From Conchocele bisecta (taxonomy: Eukaryota > Mollusca > Bivalvia > Lucinida > Thyasiridae), in assembly GCA_029237695.1 (NCBI GenBank), contig CM055273.1:62485968-62549967 (forward strand): a DNA stretch of 64,000 nt, given 5' to 3'. Below the pieces are notes generated by a model. It was not told the origin of the DNA. It did not search any database and saw nothing but the letters and a program-made list of their open reading frames with translations. The position numbers and the translations under genes are program-made. Numbering within the stretch: position 1 is the first letter of the stretch; each line of letters begins with the position of its first letter. Of the stretch, positions 19,754 through 29,872 are shown piece by piece.

Positions 19754-19990
19754 TCCACTGTCGCTGTGCTGTGAGAATACTGCAATGGATTAGACATGCT
19801 AAGGGCCATGCACCAATCGATGGAGTGATTGCGTGTTATGTGAATAGTGAATTCAAATAGGGAAATTGTTATTACAAATAAACACGTTTCAATGCGTTTT
19901 TAACACCCAGTACAAATTGCACCGCGACTCACAGCCAATAATGCAGATGAAACCGATGAAAAGACTAAAACGACAAAACATTGTAAGAAC

Positions 19991-20226
19991 CAGGGGGCAA
20001 TTTCACTAAACTTCCTATGACGTAAGTGCAAAATTATGATAGTCTGTAAATGTCACTTTAATAATCTGTTCTTGTAAATAGTGATTGGATTTACATTTAC
20101 TGAGCATAGGCTGCATATGCAGCCTATGCTCAATAAATGTAAATCCATCAATTGAAATTCCAGACGATTCTAAATTTGCCCTTACGAACATTTTAGTCGT
20201 ACGAAGTTTAGTGAAACGGGCCCCAG
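19991..20226. mobile_element. GGGCCCGTTTCAC MITE
   Basis: CAGGGGGCAATTTCACTAAA to TTTAGTGAAACGGGCCCCAG with intact central palindrome. Confidence 0.85.
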
Positions 20227-21087
20227 TTTCTTCTTACCAATATGACGAAGTAAAAAGCTAAACGGTAATGCTGGAGAAATGACAAGGAACTGATTTGAAG
20301 TCTAAAAGTGAAATTAGCTCACCAACTACCTCAATGCACATGCGCAGTTTATCAAACTGGCATCCGCCTACGCGCTAATGGTCAAAGGGAGAGAACTCAT
20401 GTGACAAGATTACCCAACGATAAAACGAATACGAAATGTATGGAAGCATGAATTGACCATCAAGATGAGGAGATGTTGATATAATTTATCGCAACATGTC
20501 GACATAAATATCACGACATGTTGACATAACGTGAAACTATGTCGACATGTTGAGATAAATATGGAAGCATGAATTGACCATCAATATTTAGTCATACGAA
20601 GTTTAGTGAAACAGGCCCCTGACTTGTGGAAGAGAGGTGTAGAATTGTTCTGTCCGTCTACGAAGATCAGTTTCTTTTATTCGTACTTTCACTGTTAAAG
20701 GAAAACCAGTCATGGTGTGTAGACTATTGGCAACTACGTGACGATTCCTTGTTTTCAGAATACGTATTATTTCTATCATCATTTTCTATATATCTCTACA
20801 TTAAACTTTGTAACATGGCAAGTATGCATGTGAGTTTGTGTAAAACGGCATATGATACGAGCCATGTGATTTTGTACATGTAGCTAAGAAGATTTTTCGT
20901 GAAAAATATTTACAGAAACTGTGATATTTTCTGTAAATGAAGTCGAAAGTTACGAAATGTTCGTCAACATTCGACGTAATTTACGGAAAATATCGTAATT
21001 TCTTAAATAACATATCTTCATAGATACAAAAACACATGCATTGTCTCATATGAGATTCTCGCGTTTTGGATCCGACGGTATATATAC
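20227..21087. other. Intergenic stretch, no gene seen
   Basis: Contains a tract of near-repeated ACATGTCGACAT words (20495-20560), a solo MITE end (GTCATACGAAGTTTAGTGAA at 20587-20615) and AT-rich DNA. An 85-codon open frame at 20626 has no recognisable features. Confidence 0.4.
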
Positions 21088-21502
21088 AAGGTGTATGATC
21101 ACGTGATACTAACAACAACAACAAGTACTGAAACTTCCAGAATCTATCTGATTCAAAGTACGTATTCTTTTATATTGTCCTTATTACGTAACGGATTTTG
21201 ATGAAATATGGCGGATCAAACGCATCTTGTTAAGCTGCATTTGGTGGTCTCTGTATTTTCGCCCAACTTCTGTCGTTTTTGCAAAGAATCGATTTCCGTG
21301 TCTACCGACACGAAATCGATTCTTCGCAAAAACGACGAACGTCTGTGCCGAACTCCCTGTACCACCAAATGCAGCTCTTGAAGACGCGTTTGCTGCGCCA
21401 TATTTCATCAAAATCCGTTGCATATTAAGGAAAATATCAAATAATACTTACTTTGGAGTGGGCGACGTTGTTGTTGTTGTAACCACGTGATCATGCACCT
21501 TG
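21088..21502. mobile_element. GATCACGTGGTTAC MITE
   Basis: Full copy, inverted relative to those at 11.3 and 12.3 kb: CAAGGTGTATGATCACGTGA to CCACGTGATCATGCACCTTG, central hairpin TTCCGTGTCTACCGACACGAA. Confidence 0.85.
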
Positions 21503-21608
21503 ATATAGCAGTTGTGGAGAAATAGAAATAATCTGTGGTATTACAAATACATTACATGTACTTGGATTCTACACAGTCAACATGATGTCATATATATTTC
21601 CCTACATT

Positions 21609-22037
21609 CTACGGAGCCCCGCAGTGGACATGGATTTTTTGTATGAATTCGTTCCCACGAAATAACAATTCGTTCCCTCAATTTAACAATTCGTTCCCTC
21701 GAATTAACAATTCGTTCCCATGATATAACAATTTGTTCCCTTGAATTAACAATTTGTTCCCACGAAATGACAATTCGTTCCCTCAATTTGTACAATTCGT
21801 TCCCTCGAATTAACAAAATTCGTTCCCTCGCATTAACAATTCGTTCCCACGATATAACAATTCGTTCCCACGAATTAACAAGTCGTTCCAGTGGGAACGA
21901 ATTGTTATTTCGTGGGAACGAATTGTTAAATTGAGGGAACTAATTGTTAATTCGTGGGAACGAATTGTTTATTCGTGGGAGCGAATTGTTATTTCGTGGG
22001 AACGAATTAATAAACAAAATAATGACATTTTCCGTAC
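21609..22037. mobile_element. FB21 foldback element, complete (two inverted arrays)
   Basis: The left end CTACGGAGCCCCGCAGTGG is followed by ~12 units in reverse orientation (AATTCGTTCCCACGAAATAA), a head-to-head junction at ~21888 (GTCGTTCCAGTGGGAACGAA), then ~6 forward units. The right terminal segment is degenerate. Confidence 0.85.
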
Positions 22038-22142
22038 TCAACTGAGAATCGTGCTCGACAGCTAAACCGTAAACGTTATTATGTGTGTTACATATTAACA
22101 TTAACCTTTCTACATTTATTTACAATAATGATCCGGGTCACA

Positions 22143-22226
22143 GGTAGTTGCGAACGGTAACTCTTGCAATTACTAGCTACGGACGGTACGGGAGTAGATT
22201 GCAAGTGTTACCTTCGCAACTAGGTC
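22143..22226. repeat. Hairpin (AGTTGCGAACGGTAACTCTT family)
   Basis: AGTTGCGAACGGTAACTCTT GCAAT and its complement enclose GACGGTACGGGAGTA. Other copies lie at 23996 and 48923. Confidence 0.8.
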
Positions 22227-22552
22227 ACAAGCTCATATTCACGAGAGTCTGAGTCAGCCAAATTGCGACACAATTTCAAAGAGGGGTCGTAGCTAGTTAT
22301 TTCCCTTTGCCAATCTATTTAAAGATTATTATTTAAAGCCATATGCTGTATTTCAGCGATTATTTCATACTGAAAGGACAACAACTGAATTTTGCGAACA
22401 GAGTAGACCCAGATACCGTATTTGAGTCTACACCGATTGCAATAACATTAATAAGTGTGAAAATATGAATCTGGAAAATAATGTAGTGCCTGATCAGATT
22501 GCGTAGATATGTAGGATGATTTGGATCAACATTAGTTGACATCACTATTGAC

Positions 22553-22990
22553 TCGTTTTCTGTCAACAAATCGTGCTACATTCGCTCTTTTTACAAGCAA
22601 TTATAATGCCCTAAACTACGCAATTTGGACCAGCTTTCTATAAATAAGTTCAACGGGACACAACTACTGTCTGTTCCACGTTTTGCTGCCGGCGAACTTT
22701 TGGCCATTAAACACATTAAATCCAAAACATATTTAGATGTAAGTACATTTTCATAAATAATAAAAAAGAACCCTCCCCACATGTTTTTATTTGACGAAAT
22801 TCCGTCAAATATTGATTTTATTGCGTAAAAACTAGTTTCCTATGGGAATTTAACACGGGGGCTAAAACCAGATTTTTGGAAATAATTTTTGACTTTTTGT
22901 TATTGGTGAAAAAGTACTTACATTTAAATAGTTTTTAGATTTAATGTGTTTAATAACAAAAACTTCGTCGGCAAAAAAACGTGGAACAGA
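22553..22990. mobile_element. TGTTTCACGAAA-type MITE (variant)
   Basis: Inverted blocks around TTTGCTGCCGGCGAACTTTTG and CTTCGTCGGCAAAAAAACGTG, with the shared interior TCCTATGGGAATTTAACACG. The same variant occurs at 52550. Confidence 0.7.
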
Positions 22991-23071
22991 CAATAGCTAC
23001 GATCCGTCATTGTTTTCATGGTATCAGCCGGACAACAAGATTCTTTAATTCATGTATTCACACCAGTTTAC

Positions 23072-23320
23072 TTAACACTTACACCGCTATCTTATTTTTT
23101 TGTCGTCTGCTGTTTATTTTCTATTTTCCATTTTTATCATCTAAAACATGCGTTGACAGCACTCTAGAATAATTTACAACATGCTTTGACAGCACTTCAG
23201 AATCATTTCCATTGGAAATGATTCTGAAGTGCTGTCAAAACATGTTTTTATTGAGAAATAAGGCAAGATATAAAAACAACAGTAGACGACAATTGTTGTG
23301 AGTAGCGGTCTAAGGGTTAA
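23072..23320. mobile_element. TTAACCCTTAG MITE
   Basis: TTGTCGTCTGCTGTTTATTT to AGTAGACGACAATTG ... TAAGGGTTAA; central hairpin with a partial duplication of the arm (GACAGCACTCTAGAATAATT). Confidence 0.8.
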
Positions 23321-23502
23321 TACTTTAACTGTTGACACGTGACACAGAGTACACACTACTTTCTGCGTTAATTTAGAACATTGTGTACGTATAGTTGATA
23401 TTGTACCCATTGTATCGCCAGTTATCAAAAGTTTGCAAAGATGCGGAGTCATTTGGATAACAATTCAGATAATTTGAGAAGTGTACGAGAAGTGTACGAG
23501 AT

Positions 23503-23752
23503 TTGTCGCTGTGTCTGGAGACATGTGACTTATCGCATTTGCGACCAGTGTAGTCCCTGATCAGCCTGCGCATCCGCGCAGTCTGATCAGGGCCTGCACT
23601 GGTCGCCATTCAGTCAGTGAAACACCAGTGTTGCTTCTAACAAATAACATAGATCCTTAGCAGGCTGCTAGAGAGTGATGGCAAACCAGGAGTCAGGCCA
23701 GTCATATAAGCCATAAGCCCCATTTCTCCCATCACCGTCACATATTTAACGT
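23503..23752. repeat. CCAGTGTAGATCC dispersed repeat
   Basis: GCGACCAGTGTAGTCCCTGA TCAGCCTGCGCATCCGCGCA, then the inverse half; about 250 bp. Confidence 0.7.
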
Positions 23753-23995
23753 GCACACTGTGTCGTATAAACCAATTAACCTAATTTCGAAAATATGCGA
23801 AACTTTTTGCAAACGACGTAAACGTTCGTCATCTTCCGACGTCATTCACATAAATTATCTAATTTGTGTTTCGGAAACGATATTGGCTAAATACAATACG
23901 GAGATCGAATACTAGAAAAAATTCATTTCAGACACCGGCACATAATTACCATGCTTTAGACTGTTGCGTGTCTCATGGCGTGTTATTCTCATGTT

Positions 23996-24085
23996 AGTTG
24001 CGAACGGTAACTCTTGCAATTTACTCCCGTACCCGTAGGCTACGGACGGTACGGGAGTATATTGCAAGAGTTACCGTTCGCAACT
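23996..24085. repeat. Perfect 90-bp hairpin (AGTTGCGAACGGTAACTCTT family)
   Basis: Arms AGTTGCGAACGGTAACTCTT GCAAT... close on CTCCCGTACCCGTAGGCTAC. Its right arm starts the tandem duplication that follows. Confidence 0.85.
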
Positions 24086-24361
24086 ATTCTCATGTATACA
24101 CCATTTGGGAGGTCGTAGCTTATTATCCACCTTTGTTTAATCCATCTTCAAACCGCTGGTTAGCAAGCAACACGGAGGCTTTGGAACCGGTCCGGCAAAT
24201 CCTGCGGCTGCCAAAGAGTTACCGTTCGCAACTATTCTCATGTATACACCATTTGGGAGGTCGTAGCTTATTATCCACCTTTGTTTAATCCATCTTCAAA
24301 CCGCTGGTTAGCAAGCAACACGGAGGCTTTGGAACCGGTCCGGCAAATCCTGCGGCTGCCG
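24070..24361. repeat. Tandem duplication, ~148-bp unit x2
   Basis: The segment from GAGTTACCGTTCGCAACTAT to CGGCAAATCCTGCGGCTGCC occurs twice in direct succession, nearly identical, hence recent. Confidence 0.85.
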
Positions 24362-24592
24362 GACCAATACTTTTGACAAAGTTATTATTTTTTATAGAAA
24401 TATTTAGAATTAGAACTCATATGTATATATAAAAGGGCAAGGAATTTAATCATTATTATTAATATTATATAAACATCAACTATGCATTTCTCATTCTGTT
24501 GACTTCAACATGAATTTTCGGTTTTGTTTTTCGTGTCGTCTAGAACTCGTTTGATATTACATCAGCCGATGCATCTAAAATATTTTTCTGCA

Positions 24593-24690
24593 ATTTTTCT
24601 CATTTCTCATCAAAAGTTTATGTTGTCACCACTCAGTTGAACCGTCTCTACGAGACGGTTCAAGTGAGTGGTAAACCTATCTTATGATGT
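24593..24690. repeat. Hairpin (CCACTCATTTGAACCGTCTC family)
   Basis: CTCATCAAAAGTTTATGTTG ... CAGTTGAACCGTCTCTACGAGACGG; imperfect right arm. Confidence 0.7.
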
Positions 24691-24762
24691 TTCCGACGCT
24701 CTGCAACAACAAACGACAGTACGGGGGTTGCATCTGTGATTGCTCTTGATACACGTGGATTT

Positions 24763-25160
24763 CTACGGAGCCCCGCAGGGGACATGGATTTTTTGTATTA
24801 ATTATTTCCTCATTTTAACAATTTTTTCCCTAGAATTAACAATTCGCCCCCACCATATAACAATTCGTTCCCTCGAATTAACAATTCGTTGACACGAAAT
24901 GACAATTTGTTCCCTCAATTTAACAATTCGTTCCCTCGAATTAACAAATTCGCTCCCACGAATTAACAATTCGTTCCCGTGGGAACGAATTATTAATTCG
25001 TGGGAACGAATTGTTAAATTGAGGGAACGAATTGTTAATTCATGGGAACGAATTGTTAATTCGTGGGAACAAATTGTTAAATTGAGGGAACGAATTGTTA
25101 TTTCGTGGGAACGAATTTAATAATAAAAAATAATTCTACGTCCCCTGAGGGGCCTTGTAG
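24763..25160. mobile_element. FB21 foldback element, complete
   Basis: Ends CTACGGAGCCCCGCAGGGG and CCCCTGAGGGGCCTTGTAG are inverted. Reverse-oriented 21-bp units run to ~24977, forward units follow. The junction is GTTCCCGTGGGAAC. Confidence 0.85.
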
Positions 25161-25940
25161 CGTTCAAACGTATGACTAGTTGGCGGGAAACATACTGTCT
25201 CCACGCTATTGGGATCGTGATTCTGGCCGTTTGCACGGGTCTACTTTCGGAAGTGGCTCTCTGTTCATCGGGGGACGTCTCAATAGGCTCAATTTGCGTT
25301 CGCAATTAACAACAGTCAGGTGACATTTAAAGTCAGAGAGTGAACTGAAAGCAAGTTATTAATAGCAACGGCAATGCTCAACATTATGTGTAAAATAGTT
25401 GGCATGCCCAACTTTACTTTTGAAGAGAACAAATTGCTGTTATTGAGACGCCCCCCGTATCGTGTACCACGCAGTCGCAATGCGACGTCGAAGGCCATTT
25501 CTTTTTCATATTGTGGTTTACGGGCGATTTTCGAAAAATTACCCTCTGGGTGAGCGAAACAAAATTCATGAAAACATTTTGCCGTTCATGCAGCATACAC
25601 GTATGTAGGCCTACGCCCAGTCATAATTTTGAAAAGATTTCACATAATATTATGTCAAGGAATTTCTGAGTATGCAAATTCACAAGTGGCTACTTGTCTC
25701 ACGCCAGTCAGTACTTTCAGTACTTTGATTTTCTGATGGTTTTGTCAATGACTGACTGACGGACAGCGCATGTGTTGATCAGACTGCGTGATGGTGATCT
25801 AAATTATGGCTGTGACTTGATAAAATGAGCTTATCAGTTTTGCTACCAGTGTAGAGCCAGATCAGCCTGTGGAGTGTGCTATTTGTCCAGGAAGCTACAC
25901 TGTATACAATTCACATACGCCTATTACCTGGGGCATCGGA
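25161..25940. other. Intergenic stretch, no gene seen
   Basis: A fragment of the CCAGTGTAGATCC repeat at 25798-25905 is the only element identified. Confidence 0.4.
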
Positions 25941-26569
25941 ACAGGGGCCCGTTTCACTAAACTTCGTGCGACTAAAATCTTCGTAAGTGCAACTTTAGGA
26001 TCGTCTGTAAATTATAATTGATGGATTTACATTTATTGAGCACAGGCTGCTAATGCAGCCTATGCTCAATAAATGTAAATCCAATTATTGTTTACAAGAA
26101 AACATTGTTAATGTGAAATTTACAGACTATCATAATTTTGCACTTACAGTGCCACCTCTCTACAACAGCTACTCATGGGAAGATGCAAAACTGGCTGTTG
26201 TAGGGAGGTGGCTGTTGTATGGAGGTTAACGCTGACTTAAATTTTGTCGTATGCTGTTTATTTACTTTCTTCGATAATTATCATCAAATACATGCTTTTA
26301 CAGCATTTTAGAATCATTTCCAAGTGAAATTTTGAAATGATTCTCAAGTGCTGTCAAAACATGTTTGTATTGATAAAGAAGGCAAAAACAACAGCAGTCG
26401 ACAATTTTCGTGTTCATCAGTCTAAGGGTTAGATATAGAGGAAATCATCCATTTGGGAGATAAAATAGCGGCTGTTACAGAGAGGGTGTTGTTGTAGAGA
26501 GGTGGCCGTTCGGGGAGGTTCGACTGTACTAACATTTTAGTCGTACGAAGTTTAGTGAAACGAGCCCCA
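25941..26569. mobile_element. GGGCCCGTTTCAC MITE hosting two nested MITEs
   Basis: Outer ends CAGGGGCCCGTTTCACTAAA and TTTAGTGAAACGAGCCCC. At the interior word CACTTACGAACATTTTAG a CAGTNGAACC element is inserted at the TA (26147-26526), and that element contains a TTAACCCTTAG element. Confidence 0.85.
26147..26526. mobile_element. CAGTNGAACC MITE (pogo/Tc1-like), nested
   Basis: Ends CAGTGCCACCTCTCTACAAC and GGGGAGGTTCGACTG, flanked by TA on both sides. Carries a TTAACCCTTAG element at about 26238-26430. Nearly the exact inverse of 29174-29553. Confidence 0.85.
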
Positions 26570-26664
26570 AGTCCGGTAGATCCCGCGACTGCCGGATTTT
26601 GACACATTTGGAATAAATACATGTATATAAAACAAACGGAATATAGAATGTACATTTTTCTGTA

Positions 26665-26752
26665 TTTTTTCTCATTTCTCATCAAAAGTGTATGTTGTTA
26701 CCACTCAGTTGACACCGTCTCGCAACTGAGTGGTAACACCATACACTTTGGG
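26665..26752. repeat. Hairpin (CCACTCATTTGAACCGTCTC family)
   Basis: CTCATCAAAAGTGTATGTTG and CCATACACTTTGGGCG arms; loop CACCGTCTCGCAA. Confidence 0.7.
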
Positions 26753-27100
26753 CGGGTATAGCTACTTCAGCCAGGGTTAATAGTTAGCCAGGGTCATAAC
26801 GCTAGCTTCTTTTGATAATAATTCGTGTTGAATATGCGATACGACTCGATGCACAAATTGGAACGTGATAAGATTACATAGGTAGTGTTGACACACACAT
26901 GCACGTACACAGACGGACACACGTACGATGGAGAAACAACACACCATAAGTTGTCCAGCGTGCAAAATAAGGTGGGTTGTTAAATATTTTGTAATTTGTC
27001 ATGTTTTCGTCAAACTACATTTGAATGTGTGCATGAACAAATGTATGCCATTGGTTAAATATTATTTCAGCTGGTTAACGAGGATCTTACCGGAGTGTAG

Positions 27101-27203
27101 TTGCAGCCTGTAACTATGTGACCCTCCCGTACGGTGCGGGAGGGTCACATAGTTGCAGGCTGCAACCGGTGCGGGAGCGTCACAGAGTTACAGGCTGCAA
27201 CTA
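27101..27203. repeat. GC-rich hairpin with third partial arm
   Basis: AGTTGCAGCCTGTAACTATG TGACCCTCCC and complement, closed by GTACGGTGC, then a second copy of the right arm (GCGGGAGCGTCACAGAG). Confidence 0.8.
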
Positions 27204-27336
27204 ACCTGAGTGATATATTTAATATAGGAGTTCACTGATTTTTTATGAAATTAGTCAGTGAGATTAATAAATACCACATTTAACGAAGGTTAGATTATAT
27301 TTATTGCATAAGCACATCGTCATACCTTGAAGTTGT

Positions 27337-27420
27337 ATGAGCCGTCTCACAAGGCTCTGCACTTTTTGCAAGTAATTTACATATTTTTGAGAACAAAAAT
27401 ATCATGTTTTCCTAAAGCCG
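27337..27420. repeat. Fragment of AACCCTTT MITE
   Basis: GAGCCGTCTCACAAGGCTCT GCACTTTTTGCAAGTAATTT as in the complete copies. Confidence 0.6.
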
Positions 27421-28358
27421 CAACCACACATAACAAGGGTGAACCACGGGTGTCCACGGAGGGTCCGGGGTTAATCACCGAGGCCGTTCGGGAAGCTGAT
27501 CAAATATTTTGCGATATACACGGTGCCGGTACGGATGAATACGGTGATCCGGGGCAGACCGTAGTAATCCGTAGTATATCCGGGAAACATGCCGGAGTCA
27601 TTACGGTGTCAAGTCGGTGCTGACTGATCACTGCGGATGGTCCAGGTTCGTCCCGGACGGCCCCGGCGGCGCTACATACGCACTACGGCGCTGCCACGAT
27701 CGTCTCGGTGTCGCAACGGACGGCCACGGACGGTCACGTAGTACCCCGGCTGTGGCTATATATTCGGGGTGCAGCTTCGAGCAGATTTCCCTCCTATATA
27801 TATACCAGCACTGTGACACGCCGGACGATCCTTGGGCATCTCTGACGCCGCCACGCCCGCCGTAGTACACCGTGACCCACCGTGAGTCCTTGGTTGATCT
27901 TTGGTGACACCTTGACAATCAGTGGTCGCTTTACTGGCACATTGAGGGCATATTAGTGGATCCGACATGCACCGTATGCACACCAAGGACCATCGTAGTA
28001 GATCCGGGTGTCCGTAGTCATAACGTACTATCACAGGGACAAACCGTGTTTTCACCCTCTTCCAAAATCATCCCCGGTCCACCCCAGACCGCCAGGGAAG
28101 TACTACGATGATAATACGGACCCACTACGGCCACCCCGTTGCTACTATGGAAACACGACGGTACCAGGGAGTTCCAAGGATCATCCCGCATGGCCACGGA
28201 TGTTTTGAACAGGTCAAAACCTCCGGGGCGACATACGGACCATCTCGGATCACCACGGTTCGTCAAAGTATCACTACGGTCTGAATACGGACTGACCAAG
28301 ATTCTCCACGGAATCGCCACTGACCGAGCTCCGGGGTGGTCCGGGACCATTCGTAGCC
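27421..28358. other. GC-rich island of unknown nature
   Basis: About 0.94 kb built from recurring words such as CCGTAGTA, ACGGTGATCCGGGG, CCACGGA and CCCCGG; clearly richer in G+C than the surroundings. Overlapping open frames occur on both strands with no domain resemblance, so coding is doubtful. A TATAC MITE sits exactly at its right border. Confidence 0.5.
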
Positions 28359-28667
28359 CTGTAGCCTATTTCATCAACATTGCAAAGTATACTTTTCTAG
28401 CAAAGTATACTTTGAGGGAGAAATTTTCAATTTTATGAGAAATTTATTAATTTTTATTATACTGAATTTATTACATTATCACAGCCATTTTGGCTGTGAT
28501 AATGTGATAAATTCAGTATAATAATTCTGCATACTTGTAATCATCAAATATATGCATTTGTTAGTTCTATATGAAATAATGCATTTCAGGAAAAATAAAT
28601 AATTACTCCCTCAAAGTATACTTTGCTACATAAGTATACTTTGCAATGTTGATGAAATCGGCTACTG
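28359..28667. mobile_element. TATAC MITE, copy 5
   Basis: CTGTAGCCTATTTCATCAAC to GATGAAATCGGCTACTG; 309 bp, the same length as copy 1. Confidence 0.9.
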
Positions 28668-29173
28668 GTGTGACTGGGGCTTTAATGGACTAGTCTGAAA
28701 ATCATTTTGCAACGGTTGCATTGGTTGAAAAATCTGACCCGTCAGCATATAGAAATGTACTGCTAATGTTCGACTTCCCACCGTTCATGCCAGCTAATGT
28801 ACGTATTACTATACATACGCGCAATGTTGTGTCAATTTCATTGAAGTAACTGTACACAAAACTCTGCTTACTTATGTCATTTTCCTGCACAAACCCTGGG
28901 TCGTTTGAACGACTTTTACTATTTAAAAAAATAAATGCAACCTTCAGTTGCAAAACATATATCATATATCGACATGTATTATTTCATTGCCCTTTGAAAG
29001 AACTAAATCTTTTCTGTGTATGCCGCTCAAAACAGAACAGAGTGTTTGCTTCTAAAGATATGATGATACATGTACCACCTACTGCAGTATGTGCTATTAA
29101 TTGGTTGGTTAGAAAATAAATATTTGAATTGATTAGTAGATAGGTAGCAGTTAATACACACTATTTGGGAGTA
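28668..29173. other. Intergenic stretch, no gene seen
   Basis: AT-rich; a short AACCCTTT-like tail (CTGAAAATCATTTTGCAACG) at 28695 and two unconvincing open frames. Confidence 0.4.
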
Positions 29174-29553
29174 CAGTCGAACCTCCCCGAACGGCCACCT
29201 CTCTACAACAACACCCTCTCTGTAACAGCCGCTATTTTATCTCCCAAATGGATGATTTCCGCTACATCTAACCCTTAGACTGATGAACACGAAAATTGTC
29301 GACTGCTGTTGTTTTTGCCTTCTTTATCAATACAAACATGTTTTGACAGCACTTGAGAATCATTTCAAAATTTCACTTGGAAATGATTCTAAAATGCTGT
29401 AAAAGCATGTATTTGATGATAATTATCGAATAAAGTAAATAAACAGCATACGACAAAATTTAAGTCAGCGTTAACCTCCCTATAACAGCCACCTCCCTAC
29501 AACAGCCAGTTTTGCGTCTTCCCATGAGTGGCTGTTGTAGAGAGGTTGCACTG
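29174..29553. mobile_element. CAGTNGAACC MITE, inverted copy with nested TTAACCCTTAG MITE
   Basis: CAGTCGAACCTCCCCGAACG to GTAGAGAGGTTGCACTG, TA-flanked. The internal TTAACCCTTAG element spans about 29271-29465. It lies ~180 bp upstream of exon 1 of the enzyme gene. Confidence 0.85.
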
Positions 29554-29732
29554 TATATACACACGTTCATAATTTTATTAGCTACAAAGTCCACATTTGA
29601 CTCTAAATTGTGTTGAATACTCGGAAGATTGTCTAAACAGCTAATCATGAAGGTTTTCTCTGGCATCGGAAAACAAAAGAGCAGACCATATACGTGGAGT
29701 TTTTGTGTATATAGCCACTTTAAACCATTCAG

Positions 29733-29872
29733 ACATGTGCCGACGGCGAGCCAGCCGGCGGACGGCGTGTGTGCCGCCGTGTGCCAGAACTGCGGACATT
29801 TCTTCAAGTTCCGCGCCGTCCCGCCGTACAAGACGTCCGTTACGTTCACCGTCAACGGCAAATCTTACACAG
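29733..29872 (+). CDS. Enzyme gene exon 1 (N-terminal extension and first ferredoxin strand)
   Basis: Acceptor ACCATTCAG, donor GTATAC; ends phase 1. Reads [46 protein letters not shown]. The last part is the canonical start of the [2Fe-2S] domain. An in-frame ATG at 29647 could make this a longer first exon, but the pseudogene copy has a stop just upstream and a good acceptor, so an unseen upstream exon is more likely. Confidence 0.8.

Noticed and set aside
27628..28350. Overlapping long frames on both strands in the GC-rich island
   Set aside because: Frames are open in several registers at once because stop codons are rare in this composition; no family pattern was seen.
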